Positions 41,913 through 53,497 of a stretch of 64,000 nucleotides of DNA are shown piece after piece. How positions within the stretch are numbered: position 1 is the first letter of the stretch; the number at the start of each line of letters is the position of its first letter. The DNA is from Ctena decussata (taxonomy: Eukaryota; Mollusca; Bivalvia; Lucinida; Lucinidae). Below the pieces are notes generated by a model that had not been told where the DNA came from, made no database searches, and saw only the letters and a program-made list of their open reading frames with translations. Made by a program: the position numbers and the translations under genes. The DNA lies in contig OZ022502.1 in assembly GCA_963989385.1 (NCBI GenBank), forward strand, positions 16,107,001-16,171,000. The letters are read 5' to 3'.

Positions 41913-43135
41913 TCAATAATTGTAGTTTTAAATTAAAATGCTTTGCTACTGCTATTGTCTAATCCTTTTCTTTTTTGAAACGATTCCCAATTTTGAATAT
42001 ATTTTTGATTTACTTTTTTGTTTTTAAGGACGAGATGTGGATCAGATTGTCTGATTGTGTTAGTTCCCGATCATGGTACACATCCTGCAAATGATGTTTT
42101 ACTCCCTTTCTGTCTTTTTTTTTTCTAAATACTTTTAGATATTAATCCCTGAACACCCAGATATTTCACATGAGCTGCCTCGTACCGCATTTATTTGTTT
42201 ATAAGACGGGTTTTCCCTCCTACAACAATCTCAAATTATAAGACGAGAGTTATGCTTTCCAAAACAATCTCAAAGATCTGTGTATTTATTCAGTTACAAG
42301 TAGGTAGTTTTCCTTTGCAAAACAATGTCAAAGATGTAGATCCGGATCTAGATCTTTAAAATTGTTTTAAAAGAGAAAAAAATGGTATCTGAATTACACA
42401 GCATGACTGATATATGGTCGATGTACCTGTTTTCGGTGTGCTCCAGAATTCGGGGTATTCTAATAGATTATACCTCTCCTTTTGCTGAGGACGTCTACAG
42501 ACGATTACTTTTGGAAAAAGAAAGTCGAATCAGCATGCTTTATCAAACACTAATTGTCGCGCGAGAGCACGTTAGTTTTGACGTCATCCATGACGTCTTC
42601 GTTGGTGACCGTGCAAGCGGCCATATTGGAAACACTGCAAAGTTTATGGAAAGTACCGACGAACATGACACGGCGTTTAATTCAATTATGAACTTTTTTT
42701 CTCATAATTCAACGACCGTTTCTACATGCTAAAGAACTGCAGGTCTCCCGAAGGCAGTTGCTATCAGAAGCATCTGCAGCTTATGTATTTTGAAGTCGAG
42801 TTCTTTGACGAATCCCGAAAACTGGGGCAGTTTCGGAGAGCAGATTCATTTGAGCATCCGTTTCGATTTGATCAACTTTGTAAACATGAAGACATGCGAG
42901 CATGAAATGTAAGTTACATTTCACTTAACACATATTTTTATATGCACACAGACTATCAGTTTATGATCTTTGTTTATCACACAGTTTTTACGTTGATAAT
43001 AAACGTTAATACCCCCGAAAACTGGTGCAACCATCACATATCTGTGGTAATTTTGGAAAGATAAACTCCCGCCTTATAACCGAATAAATAATAGCATGTG
43101 ACGTCTATCCTGGGTATCGTAGTATAATCGAGATA
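41913..43135. other. CpG-containing promoter-like stretch, no proven gene
   Basis: 42560-42650 has TGACGTCA-like halves (GACGTCATCCATGACGTC), CpGs and a GCGGCCATATTGG box, typical of an animal promoter or first exon. A 116-codon frame (42382-42732) covers it but has no recognisable domain. A GTAAGT donor-like site is at 42908. Confidence 0.3.
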
Positions 43136-43225
43136 GAGCAATATTTTTGTCCGCCTGTGCGGTGGATAATCAACTCGTTGAAGCTTGTGGCTTATCTATC
43201 AGCACAGGCGGACAAACCATGCTCC
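43136..43225. repeat. Inverted repeat TTGTCCGCCTGTGC
   Basis: TTGTCCGCCTGTGC and GCACAGGCGGACAA with a loop of about 45 bases. Confidence 0.75.
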
Positions 43226-43546
43226 ATCCATGACTTGATGGTCTCTCTTTACAACAGCATTCCAACATAAAAAGAAGAAAAAAACAGAAGAAAGAGAAGA
43301 AAATCAACAAATGAACAAATAAAATAAAGGCAGACCCTTGCAGGCAGAGAGCATCACAGTAGAACTGTAACTAGCAAACATTGGTTGATCTGCACAACTG
43401 ATCTGAGGCAGAATGGAATATGTAGAAACTATTCAGGAAGTCAAACTCTTCAGGAATAGAAGTCTTATCAGAGTCTTTGCTGTTAAACAACCGATGACCG
43501 ATTGAAGAATCTATTTAACGAAAAGCGAAGACAACTAAAGGGGAAA

Positions 43547-43641
43547 TAACGTCGAAACGACGTTGCACTAACGTCGATGCGACGTCATTACGTCGCATTG
43601 ACATTAGTACGACGTCGTTTCGACGTCATAAGCTTGCTGGG
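43547..43641. mobile_element. Mini-element of ACGTCG palindromes
   Basis: Inverted AACGTCGAAACGACGTT and ACGACGTCGTTTCGACGT with a GCTTGCTGGG right terminus, like the CCCAGCAGGCACA family. Confidence 0.6.
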
Positions 43642-45640
43642 TATGTGGGTCTGCGTAAATAGATAAGATATTATAGGGCTGTGAATTTTCCTGTTGGAGT
43701 ACCTTCAAAGTACATATTTCCTAATGTACGTTAGTGTTGACAATTGACATCAGAGGATAGAATTCTTGGCTCTTTATGTCAAATGAGCCGGTTTCTCTTA
43801 ATTTGATTCCTCTGATTGATCAGTTCCGACTTGTCACACTTTCTGAGACAAAAAAGATTTATGTTGCCTCAAACCTAGGCGTAATTAGCATTGTTCAGAA
43901 GAAGAATGCATAGAATGCACTTCAAGTTAAAAAGGTTTAAGACTGAAGTAAAAAGATGTATCATGAAAAAGCAAAGTGTTGTGGAAAGGCATGTCTGAGC
44001 GAATACTTCAGGTCTAAGAGGACTAATCTGATCAGGAATTATACATTAATATTGTTGTTTGTCCTAGCCCACTTGTTTAACGAAGCGCCATAGTCCCTGG
44101 ATTTGAAACCATAACAGATACATTACCTTGGAGTATTTTGTTCTATTAAAATGCATACTAGAGTAGAGGCAGGTAACTTCGGACAGCAGGTAAATTCGGA
44201 CAGTGACATTGTCAGTTTTTGGGGAATTAAAACAAAAATAACTGGGCAAACAGTGAAAATCCTGATGATACGGCTCATTATGAGCCGTCTCATTGGAGTT
44301 TTACGGTTTACAATGGTATGTCTGAAATTACCCGCTGTCCGATGGTACCCGACTCGACTCTATGACAAGGCAACTAGGCAATTTTCAGATATGTCTTCTT
44401 TCTCAATAGGGATCGACTCTCAAAGGAAATAGTTTGCTTCTCTAAGAATTAAATTTTCTTTAAATCTTAAGCCCCATTCTCACTGTCACGGTGCTGGTCC
44501 CGGTACCGTAAGATCCAGGACTTTTAGCCTAAAGAATTAATTGCATTCTCACATCTGCTTATTAGAAAAATATTGAGGGGATATCCGGTTGCGCTGAAGA
44601 GGACTAGAGGTGACACGAAAGTGAGTGAATCCGCTGGATCGGGCTTTATTTTCTACGTCAAATCTCAATAGGGGAATGTCATGCAACTTACTATTCATTT
44701 TGCTATAGGTTATAGTGAGTTATTATTCAACATCTCAATGCTAGGGCTGAGCTATTTCGATTCTATCACTCAAACTTGAAAACGCTGAAAAGGTGTTCTT
44801 TTCATTCAAATTCTCTCAACGTGCCTGCCAGCGCGTTCAAGCTCCCACCAATATTCTTAACTGTATGTAAGATAAATTTACGTTTTTATGGCGATGTTTG
44901 AAAGAAAAACATACGTTACACCATCTAACGTCTCAAAACGTCACAAAATACGTTAGTTATTGGCAGTGACGTCAGAAATTAGACTCGCGCGCTCCGAAAC
45001 AGCGAATTGTTACAGAATAAAACACAGACACTTTCCATTGCTTCTATTGGCGCACTTTGTTAGAATAAACATTTTAAAACATCCGGGCTGTTAGTCGGAT
45101 CATCAGAGTTCATCCAGAATTTCCCAGGAGGCTCACCGTGCCGTCAGGGCTGTTCTCTCGGTTCGTAAGGGTTTCCCACGGATCACTAACCGGAACTTAC
45201 CAGGGTTGCTAAACCGGGACAGTTAGAATGGGGCTTTATTCGGGAAAAGTTCACCGCCTTTGCCTATGGCTTACCATGTTAGCAAGAAATAACTGAATTG
45301 TTGAAATAGATCAAAATCCCCAAATTATTCAGCCCATCATGTCCGATACAACTCTTTACTAATGAATTTTAGTTCGTTTTAATGCTTTAATTTGAAATAG
45401 TTGATAATTGTTAATTACTCATTTTGCTCAAAAATGAAAATTATAAATATAGTAGTAGTAATACTCTGAAGAAATATTTCAAAACGTATGCGTATTCTAA
45501 GCGACTTACAAACAATTTGAACACAGTCGTAGAGTATTGTTCGATAAAAATAGATCCTATCAATATCAGTCGTTGCACAATACACACCAGACCGTTTAAA
45601 CAGTATTTTTTGGTTATCCCCTCGGGGATAACCATATTAA
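43642..45640. other. No gene seen
   Basis: Some CpG enrichment near 44930-45000 and 45100-45200, and a GGCTCATTATGAGCC palindrome near 44272. No coding segment supported. Confidence 0.4.
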
Positions 45641-45646
45641 GTCAAA

Positions 45647-46180
45647 AATTCGTACTCGATTGTACGCCGTTTCCTTTGCTGAAATGGGGTCCCACTATTT
45701 CCAGGTACTTCTACATTTGGCGCGTCCTACTGCAAGATTCTCGCCAGTATCGCAAATGCATGATCTTTATAGCTGATCTTGAACACGTTATCTCGCCCTA
45801 TACAAGCAATTACCCGAGAGTTCAGTACAGCTTCCAAGAGTTGTCACTTAAGGGTACAGATCAATAACAAGTTCTACTCGATTATGCGCTGTTTTGTTTC
45901 GCTAAATGCGGGTCCCACTTTTCCCTGGTATTTGTTCCCATATTTTTGCACACCCAGCTGCAGGGTCCCTCCCAGCATCGCTGAGGCATGAGCTGTAAAA
46001 CTTGTTTTGACGCTTTGTCTCACATCATACAAGCATCTCACCTAATACAAGCAATTACCAGAGAGTACAGTCCACTTAGGAAGGGCTGTCACTAAACAGT
46101 ATAGGTCACCTAACAAAAGTTAATAGCACTGAAGCTCACCTGTTACAAGCAATCACTAGACATAAGGAAAAAGCTGTCAA
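45647..46180. repeat. Tandem repeat, period about 221 bp
   Basis: Units start near 45647 and 45870, with a partial third to 46180. Shared landmarks are ACTCGATTnTnCGC, GGGTCCCACT, TACAAGCAATTACC and GAGAGT(T)CAGT. The ORF at 45424-45867 is only this repeat. Confidence 0.75.
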
Positions 46181-46465
46181 ACACGTCCTTTACCTATAGT
46201 TTCAATATAGTCCAAGAATACAATAAAATTAATTTGTATTGCTACCAATTTTCTACTGTACCACTTGCATCCTATAGATCCATTGCTAAGGGATAACCTC
46301 TCAAGCTTTTTCAAAAGCTAAACTTGTCATACTCTCTACGCCAGTATGATTCTCGTACTGGCGTTGAGCCAACAAAAGATTGCTTTTAAGACTGATGTTA
46401 CTAGTGACTGGTGAGTATATTTACATTCGAATGTAAAATGTGTAATTACATGGTTGACTTGTCAC

Positions 46466-46520
46466 CCAGCTGGCACAGGACATTGTAATGACGTCGTACT
46501 GACATCATGTGCCTGCTGGG
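46466..46520. mobile_element. Minimal CCCAGCAGGCACA element
   Basis: Only 55 bp: CCCAGCTGGCACA, a core with TGACGTCGTACTGACATC, then TGTGCCTGCTGGG. Confidence 0.65.
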
Positions 46521-49500
46521 AGGATTGTCTGGGGTAAATGTTGTACTTTGCCTGAATTCCAAACTCAATACTTTAATGTAATCTTTCCCTCCATCCTAAA
46601 AAGTACAACTGTACAAAAGTTTGTATAATCATGGTGCTTTCCAAATAAATCTCAGGTTACATCATGTGATTAAGTTATTTCAGTTTGACACATTAGTTTA
46701 AACCGGTTAAACTTTAGGTGAGTGGTAACACTTCCTAGGGAGATACTTCTTCTGTCTCCCATTATATCGGAGCCATCTTATAAAGGAAAAAAAATCTCCT
46801 TCCAGGAGAAAAGTATTTTTTTCTGTTAAGAGTAGTCCCGCTCTTGCAAAAGCTGCGTCATTTAGAGAAGAAAACGTAAGGTTACAATTGTTGCTTTCCT
46901 TGAAAAGAATGGGGAATAATGTAGAGTTGTATCCATTTGCCTTAATAGGTCAGAGGTCATGCCAATAATTTTTTCAAGATATTACATTTCTGAAATATGG
47001 CATTTTGTTTTTGTTTCACAGTGGGGTATATACAAATTTGACCGCATTATCCCATCTGCATAATTATTAATCAGTGTGTTTAAATCTAAATATTTACATT
47101 ATCAGTGCAGAGTTCTATGTTAATCCAATGCGGAAGTCAATGTTGCTTACAAGTCAATAATTACATTGTGTCACGTGCTAAAGAGTGACAGCTCATCTCA
47201 CTAACTAGCGCGTGAAATCTACAAAATGCTGCGTACTTGAATGGCTAGTAAACACTGAGTGATAGCTCGCTACACCTGTTTGCACGTGAAATCTACAGCA
47301 GGAGGTGGAATTCACTGGTAGGCAGTGATAATGCGGCTGTTCCAAACCATTTAAAATTCGGCATTTAATGTTTTTAAAACGATTTTTATGTATTTCTTAG
47401 TACGTCGGTAACTAAGGCTTTCCAGTTAGTTTTAAAAACAGTAAGCATCCGCCGAAGGGATTATTTTTTGTTAAAAAAATTTCGAAAAAAAATGTCACCA
47501 CTTCCGGCATTTTAACCGCAGTAGTTCTGCTTTCTGCTTACACTACGGGCAAATTAAAAAATTTAGAGATAGAGAGCAGCTTTTTCTGTACGAAACAAGC
47601 TGGAGTAATGGGGCTAGAAATTGAAAATAAACTCGTATCGACTCTGTCAAAAGAACGCGTCACAGTTTCTTTTCCTCTTCCGGTGAACCCTTGTTTCGTT
47701 AATTTTGGAACTAAAAAATGGCCATTAAAAATAACCGCCAATATTTCACTAATTTAACAATTAAATATCAGTCTATCTTACGGCTGAGTATCTATTTGTG
47801 ACCAAATCTATGTTTGAAGAAAATCAAATTTGAAATGGCATGTATTTCAGACGCTGATGTACTTTTGCGCTTGCGCAGTCGAAGTATTTGCCACATGTCT
47901 GAGCGGCATGTGTCTGAAGAAATGCCAAGGTATGTTCAACGAACAGCATTTCATTTCATCGGCTCATTCAGTAAAAACAAGCTTAAGGCTTCGAACTACG
48001 ATCGGACTGTCGATTTGGGCCTTTTAAAGATAATAGGATGTCCGGGGTGTAGAGTTGTTAGCCGTGAAACAGACTATACCCTATTGCGTAACACCCACGT
48101 TGATCAGTCTTGAGTGACGTATACAATCAGTTGTGTAGAGATCTATATGCAAAATGTTATAAACCTGTGTGAATGTTTATAAATGTGGAAAAAAACATTT
48201 ACGGTATGTAAACCTTATTTATTATTTGCGAAAGCATACGAAGAAGCGAAAACTATCAGGCCAGACAGAGATGTGTTGCATCGCACAAATGTTGGATATT
48301 TTTCACGTTCAGATAGGATCAAATTGCATAGAAAAAAGATATGTTCTATTTCGAGTTTACTTATTTGAGTGCCTGTAGGCTGTGAGCCAGATCATTGTCT
48401 CATGACTGATAGATCTCTTGATGTCTGTTTGTCGCCCTCCAGCACCCCAGCCCCCCGCCCCACCCAACACACACGCACGCCCTCTGTTTCTCCCCTTCTC
48501 TATCTCCAGCTGAAAGCCTTAGAGTTTGTCTGTGAACCTTGGATGATTTAAAAGCTGTGGTGGTGGTGCGGGGGGATGCTGAAGGACTGTAGAACCTTGT
48601 TGGGGTGGGAGGGGATATGCCGAAGGCCTGTAGAATCTTTTTATGTTTGTTTACTTTAAATTTTACATGTTTAAAAACTCCTATTCACAGGGCTTGTAGC
48701 AGTATTTCTTTTAATATCATAATTATATATATATATATATTTAAGAAAAAAAAAAAACAAGTCCCCATGTTCCTATCAATTATTGCCTGTGCACATGTAA
48801 TTAATGGCATTTTCATTTATTCATTGTGTATTATTTTTGCCAATGGCATTTGGGAGTCTTTTCATTTCAATAGCTGAAAATATACTGCATTAAGATTTTT
48901 TTTTTCTTTTCATTGAACATTGTGTTCCTTTCTTTCTTTTTTTCTGGGCGTAGAAGTTAAGAAAAACAGAAGTCATGTATAGTTTCTAAGCCTAGAAGTT
49001 CTATTATAGAGTTAGTCTAACTAGTAGTTAATGAGTCCCATTGAATTCAGAAATCGACGTTACGAGTTGTTACGTCAATATTGACCCAGTTAATGATAGG
49101 TTCCCCTCTTTATTTAAAAGTAAGTAGACTTGGAACCAATATTTCTTCTGGCCGGATTACATCGCGGAATGATTATGTACAAAGTAGTTAGGTATTTTGT
49201 CAACGTATATAAGAAGTTTAAGACCTGAGTATCTCCGTGTAATACATAAATTTATATAAAAGACGATAACAGATATTTCTAGACTAATATGCACAGTGGA
49301 AGGAAAGTAAACGATGATTATTTGAGCGTATGTGTATTCCGATTGGAAGAGTACTTCGGTCGACCACCTAGCTGATGAAATATCTCCGTATTTTCCTAGT
49401 GAACATCGTTACGAGATTTGAACAACGTTATCTCAATATTCAATCGACTTTGATACCGCTAAATTATTAATGATCAAAAATAACAATTCAGTCCATGAAA

Positions 49501-49570
49501 GATGAATTTAATTGTTGAATTTGAGCTCGCATAACAAAATCTAAGCCGTGACCTAGATATTCGAGACCGT
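46521..49570. other. No supported gene
   Basis: A possible exon at 47850-47929 is bounded by ATTTCAG and CAAG|GTATGT and is open in two frames, but no partner exons were found. A short (AT)n run lies at about 48725-48740. The remainder is AT-rich. Confidence 0.3.
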
Positions 49571-49676
49571 ATCGGGACGTTTCGCGCCAGGTACGTTTCG
49601 TCCCAGGACGTTTCGTCCCAAACAGGCCAAACACCCGGGACAATTCGTCTCAAGACGTTTCGACCCATATTCATTT
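49571..49676. repeat. ACGTTTCGTCCC motif cluster
   Basis: Five degenerate copies of GGGACGTTTCGTCCC-like palindromic sequence. Confidence 0.55.
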
Positions 49677-49964
49677 AGATTTCATCGAGAGATCACCGTA
49701 TCAAAACGAAAGAACGAATCTGAATACAAAATCCGATACATAAGACTGTACACTCATGATTCTCACTGGCTTTAACTTTAATGTCTTTGTCTTTGTTGAT
49801 GTATTTTCCTCCTCTAGGTAGGAGCACCGTTCCGCACAGGAACGTGATTAAAGTTCAGGTTAAAAGTTTATGTTAAAATCCACAACTTATAAAAATCTAG
49901 CTGGCCGACACCTAAAAACTTCTATGGAAAGTCTATGTACACGTCGGATGGCAGCAAACAACCA

Positions 49965-52900
49965 TTACCCCCTGGGATTTTCTAACTGTAACTTGCGTAC
50001 GTGGATTTTATAAAAACAGTTTCTTGACAGTTGTTCTATATTATCTTGTACATCTTTCAATTCTGGGACTGTCTTTACAACAGACTCAACACAGACCAAT
50101 GTCTTAAGAACAAATAACCAATCCGTACAATACTGCTCCCACAGATTTACACCCAAGTGTGATATAATGTCTCTCAAAGAAGTAATAGTTGATTCACGGA
50201 TATCATAGAAGGCTGGGCATCGTGACACTAGGTGTAGTAGATCCTCATCTCCCAAACGGCAATGACGACACACTGCATCCACTGTACTCTTACTAAAGGT
50301 CTGACGGTTTTTCTGAAGTATGTATGTGCCAGTCAGAATCCGTGCTTTTACCACTGCTTTCCTGACATCGCTAACTGAGGAATCAACATTTCTCCAGACC
50401 AGATGGGTTGTGCCAATACGTAGGTTTTTTACAGACAGGTATTTCAGAGTTTTCTTTGTCTTTATATCATTAACTAACTGAGTTGTCCAAAAGGAGTTAA
50501 TAGCTTTAACACAAATCTGTTTCCATTGCAATTTACTGAAATCACTGCAAAACAGCTGACACAGGGACGGAAGTCTGTATTTTTGAAGAATAGCATCCAA
50601 CTCGAAGAAAAAGCTGTTGCTGTTGTTGAAGGAACAAGCTAACTGCCTCTGTACCAGCAGTTTCAGACTTGGATTATCACTGTTGAATACACTGTATGCA
50701 AGGCTTAGACGTCGTTTGTGCAATTCAGCTTCAAGCGGTAAGGCTCCAAGTAACAATAACACTGCAGACGTTGAAGTTCGCTGAGGAAGAGACTGTATGT
50801 TTCTAAGAGTTTGAGTATGATATTTCGATAATTGATCTAATTGTCCATTCGTTAGTTTTAACACTTCAAGGCCGTAAAGAAGGCGTGGGAGAATGTATGC
50901 TTTATATATTACATATGAGGTCATTGGGTTTAATCCAGTTGAGCCATGCATTCCAGTATTCATCAAGGAGTATGCCGTCCTCCTTGCTAGGCTAATCCGT
51001 TCATTAACGTTCAATGCAGACTCCTTTTTAGCGGCCCTAGTCATCCCGAGATGAGAGGAACTATCCGACAACATTATAGGAGTATCACCAAGGAACCAGG
51101 TATTGTTCTGACCAGATTTTTGATTGGAAATGACTGTAACACACGTTTTTGTTGGATGAATTTTGTATCTGTTTTTACGGGCAAATCTAACTGCTTCCTG
51201 TAACATTATCTGCAGTTCTTCGGCTGAAGATGCCAGCAAGGCTACATCGTCGGCACAGGTTGGACTACCCACAAAAACGGTTCCAATTCTGAGGCCCAGA
51301 CGTTTTGATTTCAGGATATTCAATAATTCATCAATGTAGATTTTATACAAGTGAGTAGAAAGAATTCCGCCCTGACGGACACCTTGGTTGATTGGAAAAC
51401 TATCACTCAAACCATCCAACCATTTGACCTTTGACGAGATGTCTTGATATAAATCTCTTACTGTTAACCACGTTGTTTCTGTTATGCCTTTTTCGAAGAG
51501 TTTAACTAACAATATGGAATGATGTACGACATCAAAGGCCTTCTGGCTATCCAATGTTGCCATGAATACAGTGTTCTTATGTTCCGACGATTCTGCTTTC
51601 GCCTCACTAACTATCAGACTAGCCATCATAGGAGACAATCCCTCTGTAAATCCGAACTGAAGGTCTGACTGAGTATAACTAATTTTATCTAGCAGAGCAT
51701 ATTCAAACAATTTTCCCAAAATTGACGTGACAGTTATACCACGATAATTTTCAAGAAGCTTCGGGTCTTTTCCCTTCTTCAGAACTGGAGTAATTATACC
51801 GCTTTTAAACACGGGAGGAACTGAACAATCAGTTAGGATTTTATTAAAGACTTTTGTAACAATTGGAATAAGTTCGGATTTGCCAGCCTTAAGATGCTCC
51901 GAGGACAGCCCATATTCATCCATGGCTTTACCACTATTCAAATTGTCAATGGCTTTTTCAATATCCGCTTCACAGAAAGACACATCATCTTCAGATCTGG
52001 AGCACTTTTCTTGTATTTCATCACAATGGATATTACAGAGCCTTAAAGAGACCTCATCATAATCATTGTCCTTGGGTACTGCCAAGTCCTCGTAATATTG
52101 TGCGGAGCATTTACGCTGCCCACTAGGTTCATAGAACTTTTGGTCGTCCACTACAAGACATGTAGTATTTGATTCTTTCCGTGATTTACTTCTCCTTATT
52201 AACTGGTAAAACTTTTCAGATGATGGATTTTCCATTAAAGTTTGATAAAAAGATTTGCGACTGACAGTCTCTTCAGTACGCTGCTGACTTCTAAGACACT
52301 TTTTTGCTAATTTATTTTCCATATACAACTGACCTGAATTAGGCTTTCCTGCCATGACCCAGTTTTTATAAGTGCTTTTCACAGATTTTAGACGCTCTCG
52401 AACCTTTTGTGATGCTCTTTTCCTGGGGCCCTTTAATTTCACAGTTTTTGTCGGAACAGCCCTATCTGCTGCCAACTTTAAACACGTTGTCACTGAAGCT
52501 ATCGAGGAATCAACATTGCCATTGAAGTGTTGAGGAAGCGAATCTCTTAGTTGCGCAGTGTACTTTTCCTGATCCAATTTCTTCCAGGAATATACTACTT
52601 TCCGCTTAGGCTTACTATCAATTAGCTTGGAATTTACACTTTCAGAGGAAACAGATAGTTCAGCGCCAACCGGCACATGGGGAGACACATTTTCAGGCTG
52701 CCTATCAAAAACAGAGTAACCCTTCAGGATCCCCGGATCAGAACACAGGATATAGTCTATTTGGGAAGTTACAGTTCCATTGAAGTTAAAAAAGGTGGGA
52801 TCTGTAGTGGACTGGGGACCCACCGAAAGACAATGTTCACTGATGAAATCTTTAAGCATGATATCGTGTTTATTGTTTCTTGTTTGTAGCAGGGTACCGT

Positions 52901-53081
52901 TGAGATCACCACACAAAACAATAGTATGCGACGGTTCATACCTCTTTATTATATCGTGGATTGTATCCAAACACTCTCTATAATTATATTCAGAGTTTGA
53001 CTTATTTGTGGGCATATATACGTTGATGAGGCACAGTTTAATATCAAAGTTCAGCTCTACTGCGATAATCCTTTCATTAGT
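49965..53081 (-). CDS. Non-LTR retrotransposon polyprotein: endonuclease C-part, reverse transcriptase, zinc-knuckle end
   Basis: The frame is open from 53081 to a TAA at 49965 (first Met at 53015, 1016 residues). Numbered from that Met, the APE-type endonuclease C-terminal motifs are GDLNG (36-40) and SQIDYIL (84-90). The RT has a YRGITV segment near 424-429, motif A with Asp489 in LDSQKAFD, QGVRQGG (544-550) and the catalytic CADD box (587-590). A Cys-His knuckle (C916, C919, H928, C933) closes the protein. There is no RNase H domain. The first half of the endonuclease is missing, the usual result of 5' truncation at insertion. The rest has no stop or frameshift, so the copy is young or selected. 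The clade (Jockey/CR1-like or similar) is unresolved. It copies its own RNA into DNA at a nicked target, but this copy probably cannot act alone. Confidence 0.92.
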   Translation of the reverse strand, partial: TNERIIAVELNFDIKLCLINVYMPTNKSNSEYNYRECLDTIHDIIKRYEPSHTIVLCGDLNGTLLQTRNNKHDIMLKDFISEHCLSVGPQSTTDPTFFNFNGTVTSQIDYILCSDPGILKGYSVFDRQPENVSPHVPVGAELSVSSESVNSKLIDSKPKRKVVYSWKKLDQEKYTAQLRDSLPQHFNGNVDSSIASVTTCLKLAADRAVPTKTVKLKGPRKRASQKVRERLKSVKSTYKNWVMAGKPNSGQLYMENKLAKKCLRSQQRTEETVSRKSFYQTLMENPSSEKFYQLIRRSKSRKESNTTCLVVDDQKFYEPSGQRKCSAQYYEDLAVPKDNDYDEVSLRLCNIHCDEIQEKCSRSEDDVSFCEADIEKAIDNLNSGKAMDEYGLSSEHLKAGKSELIPIVTKVFNKILTDCSVPPVFKSGIITPVLKKGKDPKLLENYRGITVTSILGKLFEYALLDKISYTQSDLQFGFTEGLSPMMASLIVSEAKAESSEHKNTVFMATLDSQKAFDVVHHSILLVKLFEKGITETTWLTVRDLYQDISSKVKWLDGLSDSFPINQGVRQGGILSTHLYKIYIDELLNILKSKRLGLRIGTVFVGSPTCADDVALLASSAEELQIMLQEAVRFARKNRYKIHPTKTCVTVISNQKSGQNNTWFLGDTPIMLSDSSSHLGMTRAAKKESALNVNERISLARRTAYSLMNTGMHGSTGLNPMTSYVIYKAYILPRLLYGLEVLKLTNGQLDQLSKYHTQTLRNIQSLPQRTSTSAVLLLLGALPLEAELHKRRLSLAYSVFNSDNPSLKLLVQRQLACSFNNSNSFFFELDAILQKYRLPSLCQLFCSDFSKLQWKQICVKAINSFWTTQLVNDIKTKKTLKYLSVKNLRIGTTHLVWRNVDSSVSDVRKAVVKARILTGTYILQKNRQTFSKSTVDAVCRHCRLGDEDLLHLVSRCPAFYDIRESTITSLRDIISHLGVNLWEQYCTDWLFVLKTLVCVESVVKTVPELKDVQDNIEQLSRNCFYKIHVRKLQLENPRG

Positions 53082-53099
53082 TTAGTTCGTGAATTTATT

Positions 53100-53497
53100 G
53101 AAATTCAAACAGATTTCTCAGCCTAAAAAAACGAAACGCAAGGATTTGTCAGTGTAAGCGGAAGTAAATGTCACCAATACGGCGGTTTGAGCTAAGTCCT
53201 TCGAGGATAATCCAGACAGTTACATTAGTTTTTCTTTTGTTTAATATATTATTAGAAAAGTATACCTAATATTGTATTCATATTTACAGGCATAGTTACT
53301 ATATTGTACCGTTTGAAACAAGAGTAAAAGCTCTTTCAGTACGAAACTATTGAGTTGCAATCCATCCACACTTGGTTCAAAACTTCATTATTAATTAACA
53401 GGATGGGGTACAAGGTAAATATTATATAAAGGTCTCATCTGGCCAAACTAGCTACACTTTTGAGTCATCCTGATGTTGAAAGAGTTGTTTTGGGGTA
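53100..53497. other. No gene seen
   Basis: Unique-looking sequence between the retrotransposon's truncated 5' end and the minisatellite. Confidence 0.5.

Noticed and set aside
45424..45867. 147-codon plus-strand ORF
   Set aside because: Overlaps a 221 bp tandem repeat whose next unit does not keep the frame, and no domain is seen.
47814..48113. 99-codon ORF and an overlapping 65-codon ORF
   Set aside because: Two frames are equally open and no homology is recognised. Only a possible 80-base exon inside is worth keeping in mind.
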